DNA from: an uncultured Acetatifactor sp. | GTDB taxonomy: Bacteria > Bacillota > Clostridia > Lachnospirales > Lachnospiraceae | Direction of reading: 5' to 3' | Assembly: GCA_947626405.1 (NCBI GenBank) | Contig: CANQSE010000057.1 | Location: 1-9,853, forward strand | Length of the DNA: 9,853 nt | Shown: piece after piece, positions 1 through 7,198 of the stretch | Layout of the letters: the number at the start of each line of letters is the position of its first letter | How positions within the stretch are numbered: the stretch's first letter is position 1 | Notes under the pieces: model-generated | The model's input: the letters and a program-made list of their open reading frames with translations, nothing else | Database searches by the model: none | Told to the model about the DNA's origin: nothing | Translations under genes and position numbers: made by a program

Positions 1-1
1 A

Positions 2-2170
2 ATAAAGTTTGCCCGCTGGGCATTTGAAAAGTTTAAGGGCGTGGAGGACAAGCTCGGGACTCAGATGAGAGCCGTGTGCGAGGTTATGAGCATCGGCAAG
101 ACTTATAAGGAAGCTTTCCAGAAGGCTATCCGCTCACTTGAGACCGGACGTTACGGCTTAGGTCACGCCAAAAATTTTGATTCGCTGACAAAGGAAAATC
201 TGCTTCAAATGCTGCTGACCCCTTCCAGCGAGAGACATTTCATAATGTACGAGGCCCTGCGCAAGGGAGCTACGGTTGAGGAAATCAATGAAATCACACA
301 TGTAAAACCCTGGTTTATCAGTCAGATGAAGGAGCTTGTGGAAGACGAGGAGCAGCTTTTAAAGTGCAGGGGTGCGCTTCCCTCCGACGAGGCGCTGACA
401 AATGCCAAGAAAAACGGCTTCTCAGACAAATATCTCAGCAAGCTTTTGGAAATACCCGAGGCAGATATCCGCGCAAAACGGATAAGCCTGGGCGTAGAGG
501 AGGCCTGGGAGGGCGTTCATGTCAGCGGGACAAAAGACAGCGCATATTACTTCTCAACCTATAACGCTCCGGACAAAAATCCGGTAAACAACGACAGGCC
601 AAAGATTATGATCCTTGGCGGCGGTCCCAATAGAATCGGCCAGGGCATTGAATTTGACTACTGCTGCGTACACGCTTCCATGGCTCTTAAAAAGCTGGGC
701 TTTGAAACCATTATTGTAAACTGCAATCCGGAGACTGTTTCTACCGATTATGACACGTCGGACAAGCTGTATTTTGAGCCCCTTACACTTGAGGATGTGC
801 TTAGCATTTACCGAAAGGAAAAACCTCTTGGCGTGATTGCGCAGTTCGGCGGTCAGACACCTCTGAATCTGGCATCGGATCTGGAGAAAAACGGTGTGCG
901 GATCCTCGGTACTTCGCCTTCCGTGATCGATCTGGCGGAAGATCGGGATCAGTTCCGCGCCATGATGGAAAAGCTTAATATTCCAATGCCTGAATCCGGC
1001 ATGGCGGCCACGGTGGATGAAGCGCTGAAAATTGCGGCGCGTATAGGCTATCCTGTGATGGTACGCCCTTCCTATGTTCTGGGAGGACGCGGAATGGAGG
1101 TAGTATACGACGACGAGAGCATGACTGAATACATGAATATGGCTGTCGGAGTGACGCCTGACAGACCCATACTGATCGACCGTTTCCTTAACCATGCGCT
1201 TGAATGTGAAGCGGATGCCATAAGCGACGGGACACACGCCTTTGTTCCGGCGGTAATGGAACATATCGAGCTGGCCGGGATCCACTCAGGCGATTCCGCC
1301 TGCATTATTCCTTCTGTCCACATCTCAGATGAAAATGTGGAGATTATCAAGGAATACACCCGTAAAATCGCGGAGGAGATGCACGTAAAGGGTCTGATGA
1401 ACATGCAGTACGCAATTGAAAACGGCATCGTGTACGTGCTTGAAGCAAATCCCAGGGCGTCGAGAACCGTTCCGCTTGTGTCAAAGGTATGCAACATAAG
1501 GATGGTTCCACTTGCAACGGAAATAATCACATCCGAAATTACCGGAAAGCCTTCTCCCGTTCCGGGCTTAAAAGAACAGGAAATTCCGAATTACGGAGTC
1601 AAGGAGGCGGTATTCCCCTTCAACATGTTCCAGGAGGTGGATCCGATTCTGGGGCCTGAGATGCGTTCCACAGGCGAAGTGCTTGGACTCTCACGCTCCT
1701 ACGGCGAGGCTTTTTACAAGGCTCAGGAGGCTGCCCAGTCGAAGCTTCCCCTTGAGGGAACGGTTTTGATCTCCGTAAACCGCAAGGACAGGGAAGAAGT
1801 TGTGGAGGTTGCAAAGCAGTTTGCGGACTGCGGTTTCCATATCGTCGCCACTGGAAATACCTTTGAGCGCATTACAGCCGCAGGTATTCCCGCTGAAAAG
1901 GTAAACAAGCTTTACGAGGGCAGACCAAACATTCTTGATCTGATAACAAACGGCAAGATAGATCTTATCGTAAATTCTCCTATAGGAAAGGACAGCGTGC
2001 ACGACGACAGTTACCTAAGAAAGGCTGCCATCAAGGCAAAAATTCCTTACATGACCACAGTCGCCGCCGCCAGAGCGAGCGCCAGCGGCATACGTTATAT
2101 AAAGGAACACGGCTGCAGCAGGGTGAGATCCCTTCAGGAGCTTCACAGCGAGATCCACGACAAGCAGTAA
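2..2170 (+). CDS. carB: Carbamoyl-phosphate synthase large subunit (5'-truncated by window edge)
   Basis: CarB makes carbamoyl phosphate from bicarbonate, ammonia (channelled from CarA) and two ATP, feeding pyrimidine and arginine synthesis in the cytosol. The reading frame is open from base 2, and 722 residues are visible of a family length of about 1,070, so roughly the first 350 (most of the first ATP-grasp unit) lie outside. In order are the end of the carboxyphosphate half (FARWAFEKFKG, then TQMRAVCEVMSIGKT), an oligomerisation region (about 60-175), and the second ATP-grasp unit. The latter has GGGPNRIGQGIEFDY (206-220), VRPSYVLGGRGM (354-365), HIELAGIHSGDS (421-432) and EANPRASRT (481-489). 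The C-terminal MGS-like allosteric domain (about 583-715) contains NSPIGKDSVHDDSYLRKAA. No frameshift or missing motif is seen. The GTG at base 41 is an internal codon, not the start. carA is not in view, so a pyrimidine-specific or arginine-specific role cannot be decided. Confidence 0.97.
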   Translation: MKFARWAFEKFKGVEDKLGTQMRAVCEVMSIGKTYKEAFQKAIRSLETGRYGLGHAKNFDSLTKENLLQMLLTPSSERHFIMYEALRKGATVEEINEITHVKPWFISQMKELVEDEEQLLKCRGALPSDEALTNAKKNGFSDKYLSKLLEIPEADIRAKRISLGVEEAWEGVHVSGTKDSAYYFSTYNAPDKNPVNNDRPKIMILGGGPNRIGQGIEFDYCCVHASMALKKLGFETIIVNCNPETVSTDYDTSDKLYFEPLTLEDVLSIYRKEKPLGVIAQFGGQTPLNLASDLEKNGVRILGTSPSVIDLAEDRDQFRAMMEKLNIPMPESGMAATVDEALKIAARIGYPVMVRPSYVLGGRGMEVVYDDESMTEYMNMAVGVTPDRPILIDRFLNHALECEADAISDGTHAFVPAVMEHIELAGIHSGDSACIIPSVHISDENVEIIKEYTRKIAEEMHVKGLMNMQYAIENGIVYVLEANPRASRTVPLVSKVCNIRMVPLATEIITSEITGKPSPVPGLKEQEIPNYGVKEAVFPFNMFQEVDPILGPEMRSTGEVLGLSRSYGEAFYKAQEAAQSKLPLEGTVLISVNRKDREEVVEVAKQFADCGFHIVATGNTFERITAAGIPAEKVNKLYEGRPNILDLITNGKIDLIVNSPIGKDSVHDDSYLRKAAIKAKIPYMTTVAAARASASGIRYIKEHGCSRVRSLQELHSEIHDKQ

Positions 2171-2219
2171 AACCTCGCGGAGGGGTTCGCACCTTCACGA
2201 TAAAAACAGTAAAACAAAA

Positions 2220-2266
2220 GCCCCGCGGAAACGCTCATATAAAAAGCGTTCCTGCGGGGCCGTTTT
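2220..2266. terminator. Bidirectional intrinsic terminator between carB and tldE
   Basis: The 16-nt arms 2220-2235 and 2245-2260 pair with one A-C mismatch and one G-U wobble around a 9-nt loop (2236-2244). The outer stem is GC-rich (GCCCCGCGG). On the plus strand it is followed by CGTTTTA. Read on the minus strand it is followed by a better T-rich tract (TTTTGTTTTAC, from bases 2219-2209). It sits between two genes that converge on it, so it can end both carB and the tld operon. The tract quality suggests it is stronger for the minus-strand operon. Confidence 0.88.
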
Positions 2267-2300
2267 ATGCTGTTTTATGCCCTTTACTGCCCTTTACTGC
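2261..2300. repeat. Two back-to-back 10-bp tandem duplications at the end of tldE
   Basis: Bases 2261-2270 and 2271-2280 are a near-perfect tandem pair (CGTTTTATGC, TGTTTTATGC). Bases 2281-2290 and 2291-2300 are a perfect tandem pair (CCTTTACTGC twice). Read on the minus strand the four units all begin GCA(G)TAAA. The tldE stop codon lies in the 2291-2300 unit. Replication slippage is the simplest origin; no function is evident. Confidence 0.75.
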
Positions 2301-3595
2301 TTTCCTGATATTGTTATCCCCGATACGGCCATATAAGGCAGCACACGGGCTCCATCCTCAACGGTTTCCTTTGATAAGGCCGTTATGTTCATAAGGAGAT
2401 CCTCAAGGTTTCCGTTAATCATTGTCTCGCTGACCGCGCCCTTTATCTGGCCGTTCTCCACGAGAAAACTGTTTTTTGCGACTCCCGAGAAATCTCCGTT
2501 TGACGCCGGCATTCCTCCGGAAAACCTTCCCACGATAATGCCCTTTTCGATTCCTTTTATAATATCCTCATAAGGAGTATCTCCGCCCTCGATTATCATG
2601 GAACCGGACAGATTTTTTGCGGGCTCAAAGCCTGACTTTCCTGCAACATACAGGCTGAGCATATAGGAACGGAGCACACCGTTTTCAATCAGCTTATAAT
2701 TCTGCGCCTTAAAACCGTCGGAGGTATAACGCTGTCCGCAGCAGATTCTGTCGTCGAGCGGAGCCATTGAAAGCGTCAAACCTTCCGAAGCCACCTTTTT
2801 ACCCAGCTTGTTCATCCATACACTGGTCTTGTTCAAAACAGCGATATCTGATACAAAGTTTGATAACGCGCTGTAAAGGAGCGATGCAAGGCTGCTCGGA
2901 GTAAACACCGCCACGCCATCAAATTTACCGTCAATCTCAACCAGATTAAGCTGCGCCTCCACATCCGACAGATCCTTATCCACCGAGCTTAATTCAATAA
3001 ACGGCCTGTCCAGGCTGTCCGTCTGAAAGTCACATCCGAAAAAGGATGTCGATTTATCTTTGTCATGCCCGCTGAACATGAGGCTTACGCTGTAAAGGCC
3101 AGCAAAGGTTTCATATTCCGTGCCGTTCGTATTCCGATAAAGCTCATGCTGTTTTATATGTGATACGATCATCTGCTCCATCAGAATTTTAGGATGGCGC
3201 TCCTTCACATTTTCCAAAAGCTCCCTGGTACGGAAAAACAGCTTATCCACATCAGGCTCATAAATGCCCTCGTTAAATACCTCGTTGTCCTGCTTTGGAG
3301 CTATGTCATAGGCCGGATCCTCTATACCCGCTTCCGCAGACAAAATACAGTCAGCCACCGCCGCAGATACGGATTCCTCGTCAAAGCGATTGATCTCAAT
3401 GCTCCCCTTTCGATTGTCCTTGTATGCTGTGATGCTGAGAGAATTGTCAAAAAGCGTCCTGAACAGCGAAAATTCTCCCCCGTCCACGTTAAATTCACGG
3501 GTTTCCGTTGAAGACACCGTATAATGCGCCTTCTGTGCGCCTCTCCCGGAAAGTTCCCTGCCAACAAGCTGAGCAATATCCTTTAATTCCTCCAT
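2294..3595 (-). CDS. tldE: TldE/PmbA family protein, non-catalytic partner of TldD
   Basis: At 433 residues this is close to the usual size of TldE/PmbA (about 440-450). In characterised systems TldD and TldE form a cytoplasmic heterodimer that degrades or trims unfolded peptides; in E. coli it matures microcin B17 and degrades CcdA. The N-terminal half is a typical PmbA domain. The C-terminal half carries family signatures including NLSGSMIIEGGDTPYEDI (328-345), GRFSGGMPASNGDFSGVA (356-373) and a conserved ETMINGNL (390-397). There is no HExxxH; the equivalent stretch (about 236-250, LASLLYSALSNFVSD) has no zinc ligands, which separates TldE from TldD. The ATG lies one base after the tldD stop, and an AGGAGG site (3604-3609) sits inside the end of tldD, so the two are translationally coupled. 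The gene ends just before the shared terminator. Confidence 0.93.
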   Translation of the reverse strand: MEELKDIAQLVGRELSGRGAQKAHYTVSSTETREFNVDGGEFSLFRTLFDNSLSITAYKDNRKGSIEINRFDEESVSAAVADCILSAEAGIEDPAYDIAPKQDNEVFNEGIYEPDVDKLFFRTRELLENVKERHPKILMEQMIVSHIKQHELYRNTNGTEYETFAGLYSVSLMFSGHDKDKSTSFFGCDFQTDSLDRPFIELSSVDKDLSDVEAQLNLVEIDGKFDGVAVFTPSSLASLLYSALSNFVSDIAVLNKTSVWMNKLGKKVASEGLTLSMAPLDDRICCGQRYTSDGFKAQNYKLIENGVLRSYMLSLYVAGKSGFEPAKNLSGSMIIEGGDTPYEDIIKGIEKGIIVGRFSGGMPASNGDFSGVAKNSFLVENGQIKGAVSETMINGNLEDLLMNITALSKETVEDGARVLPYMAVSGITISGKQ

Positions 3596-3596
3596 A

Positions 3597-4982
3597 TCAG
3601 CGTCCTCCTATCATCATCTTGCAGCGAAGCGCCGGACCGCCCATGCCAACCGGCATCGGCTGTTTTTTACCGCACATGCCGGCGCTGGTCCAGACCACCT
3701 TATCGGAAACCATATCCACCGTCTTGAGCATATCGAAAGCCACTCCGGTTATGGTAGTGTCAAGGATAGCTCTCCCAAGCTTTCCTTTCCTGATCTCATA
3801 ACCCATACACACACCGAACATAAACTCGCCTGTGGTATCAGCCTGCCCGTTGTTTGTCTTGACAAGATAATATCCGTCGTCTACGGAAGCAATGATATCT
3901 TCCAGCTTGTCTTTGCCGGGAAGCACTGCCGTGTTGCGCATGCGTATCAGGGGCTCGTCGGAAAAGCTGTAGGCGCGGGCGTTGCCAAGAGGCTTCATGC
4001 CGAAATGCTCGGCACTCTCCCTGCTGTTCATATACCCGGTGAGGATGCCGTTTTTGATAAGCTCTACATCCTCTGCGGGCGTTCCCTCATCGTCAAGGTA
4101 AATCGGCAGAGGCGCTTCCTCTCCTAACGCCGTATGTGCAAAATCCACAAGATTCACCAGGTCGGAGCCCACCCTCTTATTCAGGGCAGGACCCGCCACG
4201 GAACCTCCCAGTACAAGATCCGCTTCCACGGTATGTCCAACAGCTTCATGCGCCAGCATACCGGAGAGGAAACCGCCAAGCACGACGGTCTTATATCCCG
4301 CCTGTGCATGGACGCCCTCCCTCTTTTCCATTAGCTGTCTGTAGAGCTCGTCAATCCGGGGATAAAGCTGAGCGGGATCGGTGAAATTCGTTTCAAAACC
4401 GCCTTTTCCTCCAATGGCGTCAAACAGATCAACGGGGGCGCCATCAGGCGTCTCGGCGTTCAAGAGCACTTTCACATAGCTCCTTGGCGTGAGTATATGC
4501 CCGCTGCACCCGTCCGACGTATATATCAGCTTCTCCATTGAATCGACATCAACCATTACACGCCTGCTCGACAGCTTGGGATATGTCTTTACAATGTAAG
4601 AATCCACCTCTCTTGCAAATTCAATATATTTCTTCTGCTCGGTGTCGGCAAGCGTTTGAGCCGTCGGGATAAACCTGCTCGGGATAGAAGGAAACATCCC
4701 CTTTCCCTTCCGGACATGTTTGTCCATAAACAGGGCGTTTTCCGTTGCGGCCTTCAGCACAGCCTCCGCCGCGCTCCCTGAATTTTCGGCCATGGATGAA
4801 AAGCCGTACACTCCGTTTCGGTAAACCCTTGCATTTACCCCTCCGGTTTCTTCCCTGCCGTTAGAAGCAAGGTTTCCCTGCACCAGCGTAACCCACCGGC
4901 TCCGGTTTTCCTGAGCGCGAAGCTCGGTGTGCACGCCGTCGGCAAACAACGACGTCTTGCCTTCCAAATAATTATCCAGCAT
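3597..4982 (-). CDS. tldD: TldD family zinc metalloprotease, catalytic subunit
   Basis: At 461 residues, this is the catalytic half of the TldD/TldE peptidase. The zinc and catalytic motif HEAVGH (245-250, HExxxH) is intact. The expected C-terminal cysteine ligand is present at Cys437, in SAGMCGKKQPMPVGMGGP (433-450). Other family blocks are DDEGTPAEDVELIKNGILTGYM (297-318, beginning at the second Asp) and the RNTAVLPG region (349-356). In the E. coli enzyme the protease chamber lies between the two subunits and accepts unfolded peptides; the substrate here is unknown. The ATG is preceded by AAAGGAGAAGAAT, a good ribosome binding site. The gene follows the flavoprotein gene by 60 bp and precedes tldE by 1 bp, so it is the middle member of a three-gene unit. 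No truncation is seen. Confidence 0.95.
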   Translation of the reverse strand: MLDNYLEGKTSLFADGVHTELRAQENRSRWVTLVQGNLASNGREETGGVNARVYRNGVYGFSSMAENSGSAAEAVLKAATENALFMDKHVRKGKGMFPSIPSRFIPTAQTLADTEQKKYIEFAREVDSYIVKTYPKLSSRRVMVDVDSMEKLIYTSDGCSGHILTPRSYVKVLLNAETPDGAPVDLFDAIGGKGGFETNFTDPAQLYPRIDELYRQLMEKREGVHAQAGYKTVVLGGFLSGMLAHEAVGHTVEADLVLGGSVAGPALNKRVGSDLVNLVDFAHTALGEEAPLPIYLDDEGTPAEDVELIKNGILTGYMNSRESAEHFGMKPLGNARAYSFSDEPLIRMRNTAVLPGKDKLEDIIASVDDGYYLVKTNNGQADTTGEFMFGVCMGYEIRKGKLGRAILDTTITGVAFDMLKTVDMVSDKVVWTSAGMCGKKQPMPVGMGGPALRCKMMIGGR

Positions 4983-4999
4983 ATTCTTCTCCTTTCACA

Positions 5000-5034
5000 C
5001 TGCCAGCGCAGAAAAGGAAGCGCCGCGCAGGCAG
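5000..5034 (-). other. Intercistronic hairpin between the flavoprotein gene and tldD
   Basis: Arms 5000-5009 (CTGCCAGCGC) and 5025-5034 (GCGCAGGCAG) pair with a single central A-A mismatch around a 15-nt loop. On the minus-strand transcript it lies just upstream of the tldD ribosome binding site and is not followed by a T-run. It is therefore unlikely to be a full terminator and could instead protect or process the mRNA, or tune tldD translation. The structure is seen in sequence; the role is inferred. Confidence 0.5.
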
Positions 5035-5042
5035 AATCATTA

Positions 5043-6449
5043 TCACGCATGCGGTATATTTGTGTGCTCCGAAATTTCTCTGTCAATAGTGCACAAATCC
5101 TCCACGCTCATGTCGTGCAGGCGACTATGACCCGTGATCCTTGCAAAGGTCTTTAACTCCTCCAGGCTTACATTCAGGAAGTTAGCAACCCTCTTTGCGG
5201 CTGCGTCCTCATTCAGACGGCTGCGCAGCTCGGGAGACTGAGTCGCGACTCCCACGGGACACATCCCGCTTCCGCAGATTCTGTACTGCTGACATGCCGC
5301 CGCGATCAGTGCGGCGGATGCAATCGCCACCGCGTCCGCACCCATTGCGATTGCCTTGGCAAAATCAGATGATACCCGCAGACCGCCGGTAATCACAAGC
5401 TGAATGTCCGAGTCCGCCTGATCCAGATATTTCCTTGCCCTGTAAAGAGCATAGACGGTGGGTACGCTTGTGGAGTCGCGCACCAGTCTGGGGCTTGCTC
5501 CCGTAGCGCCTCCCCTTCCGTCGATGGTTACGAAATCCGGACGGGCAAATACGCAGTATTCCAGATCCTTCTCGATCCTTCCAGCTGCGATTTTTATGCC
5601 GATGGGACGGCCGTCGGACGCGGCCCTGAGCCATTCCACCATATCTCTCAGGTCTTCCTTGCTGTTTATATCCTCAAATCTGGACGGGCTTATCACATCC
5701 TGTCCCATCGGTTTGTTGCGGATCCGGCTTATTTCCTGAGTCACCTTTTCACCGGGCAGATGACCTCCCATGCCCGGCTTGGTGCCCTGACCGATCTTAA
5801 TTTCAATGGCATCCGCGTTTTTCAGATTTTCCGGAGTCACACTGTACTTGTTGGGGACATACTCAAAAATGTACTTATCCGCAGCGGCCATCTCCTCCGG
5901 CAGAATCCCGCCTTCTCCGCTGCACATGGCGGAACCTGCCATAGCGCTTCCTCTTGCAAGCGCTACCTTTATCTCCTTTGAAAGTGCGCCGAAGGACATA
6001 TGGGAAATATACACCGGATTCTTCAAAACCATAGGCTTTTTCGCGTTTTTGCCGATCACGGTCAGCGTGTCAACCTCATCGTGCTCCATAAGCGGTAAAG
6101 GATTGAGCTGCGCACCCAGGATAAGAATGTCATCCCATGAAGGCATCCTCATCTTTGTTCCCATGGCCTCTATAACGGTTTTGCCGCTTACAGCCATCTG
6201 GTGGATTTCCTTCATGTAACGGCAGGAATCATCCCTGCGCACATATTCAGCCGGATAATCAAGGGGATTTGCGGAACCGTTTTCCTGTTCCTTTTTTTCC
6301 TTTGCATCCGCCTGCAGAACCGTCTCAACACGCTCAAATGCAGATGAAGGCTGCCTGCATACAGGACATTCCTTAATCTGTGAAAAAGGAGTCCCCTCCT
6401 TTTCCTCATCATACACATATCCGCACACACTGCACTTATAAACTGCCAT
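5043..6449 (-). CDS. Rubredoxin-FMN/3Fe-4S glutamate synthase-like flavoprotein
   Basis: This 468-residue, probably cytosolic protein has two parts. Residues 1-40 are a short rubredoxin domain with iron ligands Cys6, Cys9, Cys28 and Cys31 (CSVCGY ... CPVC). The 18-residue gap between the pairs is shorter than in classical rubredoxins and resembles rubrerythrin-type ones. After a charged linker (about 41-60), residues about 65-440 match the FMN-binding synthase domain of glutamate synthase (GltB domain 2). Its motifs are PVYISHMSFGALS (145-157), SGEGG (177-181), GTKPGMGGHLPGEKV (222-236), DGRGGATGASP (310-320) and ITGGLR (353-358). A Cys386-x5-Cys392-x4-Cys397 cluster fits the 3Fe-4S site. The glutaminase domain and GXGXG domain of full GltB are absent. 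Such stand-alone proteins are common in anaerobes and often annotated as glutamate synthase, but the true substrate is not established. The rubredoxin probably delivers electrons to FMN (inference). The start has a strong AAAGGAGAAGAAT site. Confidence 0.93.
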   Translation of the reverse strand: MAVYKCSVCGYVYDEEKEGTPFSQIKECPVCRQPSSAFERVETVLQADAKEKKEQENGSANPLDYPAEYVRRDDSCRYMKEIHQMAVSGKTVIEAMGTKMRMPSWDDILILGAQLNPLPLMEHDEVDTLTVIGKNAKKPMVLKNPVYISHMSFGALSKEIKVALARGSAMAGSAMCSGEGGILPEEMAAADKYIFEYVPNKYSVTPENLKNADAIEIKIGQGTKPGMGGHLPGEKVTQEISRIRNKPMGQDVISPSRFEDINSKEDLRDMVEWLRAASDGRPIGIKIAAGRIEKDLEYCVFARPDFVTIDGRGGATGASPRLVRDSTSVPTVYALYRARKYLDQADSDIQLVITGGLRVSSDFAKAIAMGADAVAIASAALIAAACQQYRICGSGMCPVGVATQSPELRSRLNEDAAAKRVANFLNVSLEELKTFARITGHSRLHDMSVEDLCTIDREISEHTNIPHA

Positions 6450-6506
6450 ATTCTTCTCCTTTTTTGTCTTAAACCCTGTAAAACCTTGATGTTTCCTGAC
6501 TTTATA

Positions 6507-6535
6507 AGTATAACATTTTCAATATCTCATGGCAA
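6507..6535 (-). promoter_or_regulatory. Sigma-A-type promoter for the flavoprotein-tldD-tldE unit
   Basis: On the minus strand TTGCCA (6535-6530) and TATACT (6512-6507) are separated by exactly 17 bp. Each hexamer matches 5 of 6 consensus bases. Transcription would start near base 6500, giving a leader of about 50 nt before the ATG at 6449. The -10 and part of the spacer coincide with one arm of a long inverted repeat. Confidence 0.75.
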
Positions 6536-6580
6536 CGCATTTTTCCATCGCTCAAGAATGACGTATTAAAAATGTTATAC
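6508..6580. repeat. 15-bp inverted repeat (14/15) overlapping the flavoprotein promoter
   Basis: Arm 6508-6522 (GTATAACATTTTCAA) and arm 6566-6580 (TTAAAAATGTTATAC) are reverse complements at 14 of 15 positions, with 12 contiguous. The space between them is 43 bp. The proximal arm covers the -10 box and the distal arm lies about 60 bp upstream of it. This could be a pair of operator sites, but no cognate regulator is in the window. Confidence 0.65.
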
Positions 6581-6630
6581 AATCCCTACTGCCTTGAACG
6601 CCTTCAAAACAAGTTATATACCCTGTTATT

Positions 6631-6918
6631 TTAGAATAAATCGCTGTGCGTTCCTGTTCTGGTGAGATAAAGAATGAGTTCATTATTCGCTATTTCATAA
6701 ATCAAAAGCCAGTCAGGTGTGATATGACATTCCCGGCAGCCTTTATAGTTTCCAAGCAAGTCATGATCTTTGTGCTTTTCAGCTAGTGGCTGCCCCATTG
6801 CAAGCGTATCAACGACGTTACTTAACAAGGATAAATCGTACCCTCTCCTTTTAGCTAATTTCAAGTCCTTTTTGAACATTGAAGTAAGAACGATACCGTA
6901 CTTTGATTTATTATTCAT
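6631..6918 (-). CDS. YafQ-family mRNA interferase toxin (RelE superfamily)
   Basis: This 95-residue protein aligns by eye with E. coli YafQ, a ribosome-dependent endoribonuclease that cleaves mRNA in the A site. Matching landmarks are FKKDLKLAKRRGYD (15-28), KDHDLLGNYKGCRECHITPDW (50-70) and the C-terminal RTGTHSDLF (87-95). The residues equivalent to the YafQ active site are all present (His52, His65, Asp69, His91, Phe95; Trp70 also kept), so the toxin should be active. Its start overlaps the antitoxin end by 8 nt (ATGAATAA arrangement), giving translational coupling and the usual antitoxin-first order. The base composition is clearly more AT-rich than the flanking genes, consistent with acquisition by transfer. 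I see no good terminator after its stop. Confidence 0.93.
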   Translation of the reverse strand: MNNKSKYGIVLTSMFKKDLKLAKRRGYDLSLLSNVVDTLAMGQPLAEKHKDHDLLGNYKGCRECHITPDWLLIYEIANNELILYLTRTGTHSDLF

Positions 6919-7168
6919 CGTCTGTTAAATCCTCCAACACCTCACTGAAAGAACCGTAAACCTTCTTGTTCGGGTCTTTTTTTAAGGCTTCTACTTCCTG
7001 AATAGCTAAAATAGTGTCAGCGTTGGGATTGTCATATTGGATAACACTTTGCATATACTTCACGATATTCCCTTTTACGTTCTGTCCCTGTTTACTGACA
7101 ATGCTTTTAAATGCGTTGTAAACGTTTCTGTCCATAACAAACGAGCAGGTGATTAAATCAGATTTCAT
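6911..7168 (-). CDS. RelB/DinJ-like ribbon-helix-helix antitoxin
   Basis: With the ATG at 7168 the protein has 85 residues. The N-terminal part fits a ribbon-helix-helix DNA-binding fold: strand DLITCSFVMD (4-13), helix A about 14-28, helix B about 31-43. The C-terminal part (NADTILAIQEVEALKKDPNKK onward, from residue 49, ending acidic LEDLTDDE) resembles the toxin-wrapping tail of RelB/DinJ. It should neutralise the downstream toxin and, alone or with it, repress the shared promoter. I chose the ATG at 7168 because AAAGGAT lies about 8-10 nt upstream. An in-frame TTG at 7207 would add 13 residues but would lie only about 15 nt from the predicted transcription start and inside the operator region. 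Confidence 0.87.
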   Translation of the reverse strand: MKSDLITCSFVMDRNVYNAFKSIVSKQGQNVKGNIVKYMQSVIQYDNPNADTILAIQEVEALKKDPNKKVYGSFSEVLEDLTDDE

Positions 7169-7198
7169 AAAATCGATCCTTTCTTGACTGTCTTTACT

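Larger units (their letters stand above)
6450..6630. other. Intergenic region between the toxin gene and the flavoprotein gene
   Basis: This 181-bp AT-rich gap holds the flavoprotein promoter, the 15-bp inverted repeat and the flavoprotein ribosome binding site. No small ORF with a ribosome binding site and no convincing terminator for the toxin transcript was found. A TTGAA-GGCG-TTCAA mini-hairpin near 6594-6607 has only five base pairs and no T-run. Confidence 0.6.

Noticed and set aside
41..43. GTG as the start of carB
   Set aside because: The frame is open to base 2 and the upstream codons (FARWAFEKFKG) match conserved CarB sequence, so the gene simply runs off the window.
554..1285. A 243-residue open frame on the minus strand inside carB
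   Set aside because: It is antisense to highly conserved ATP-grasp motifs, is rich in His and Arg as expected of a shadow frame, and has no recognisable domain.
5806..6219. A 137-residue plus-strand open frame inside the flavoprotein gene
   Set aside because: It lies opposite conserved FMN-binding sequence, has no matching ribosome binding site or domain, and looks like a shadow of codon bias.
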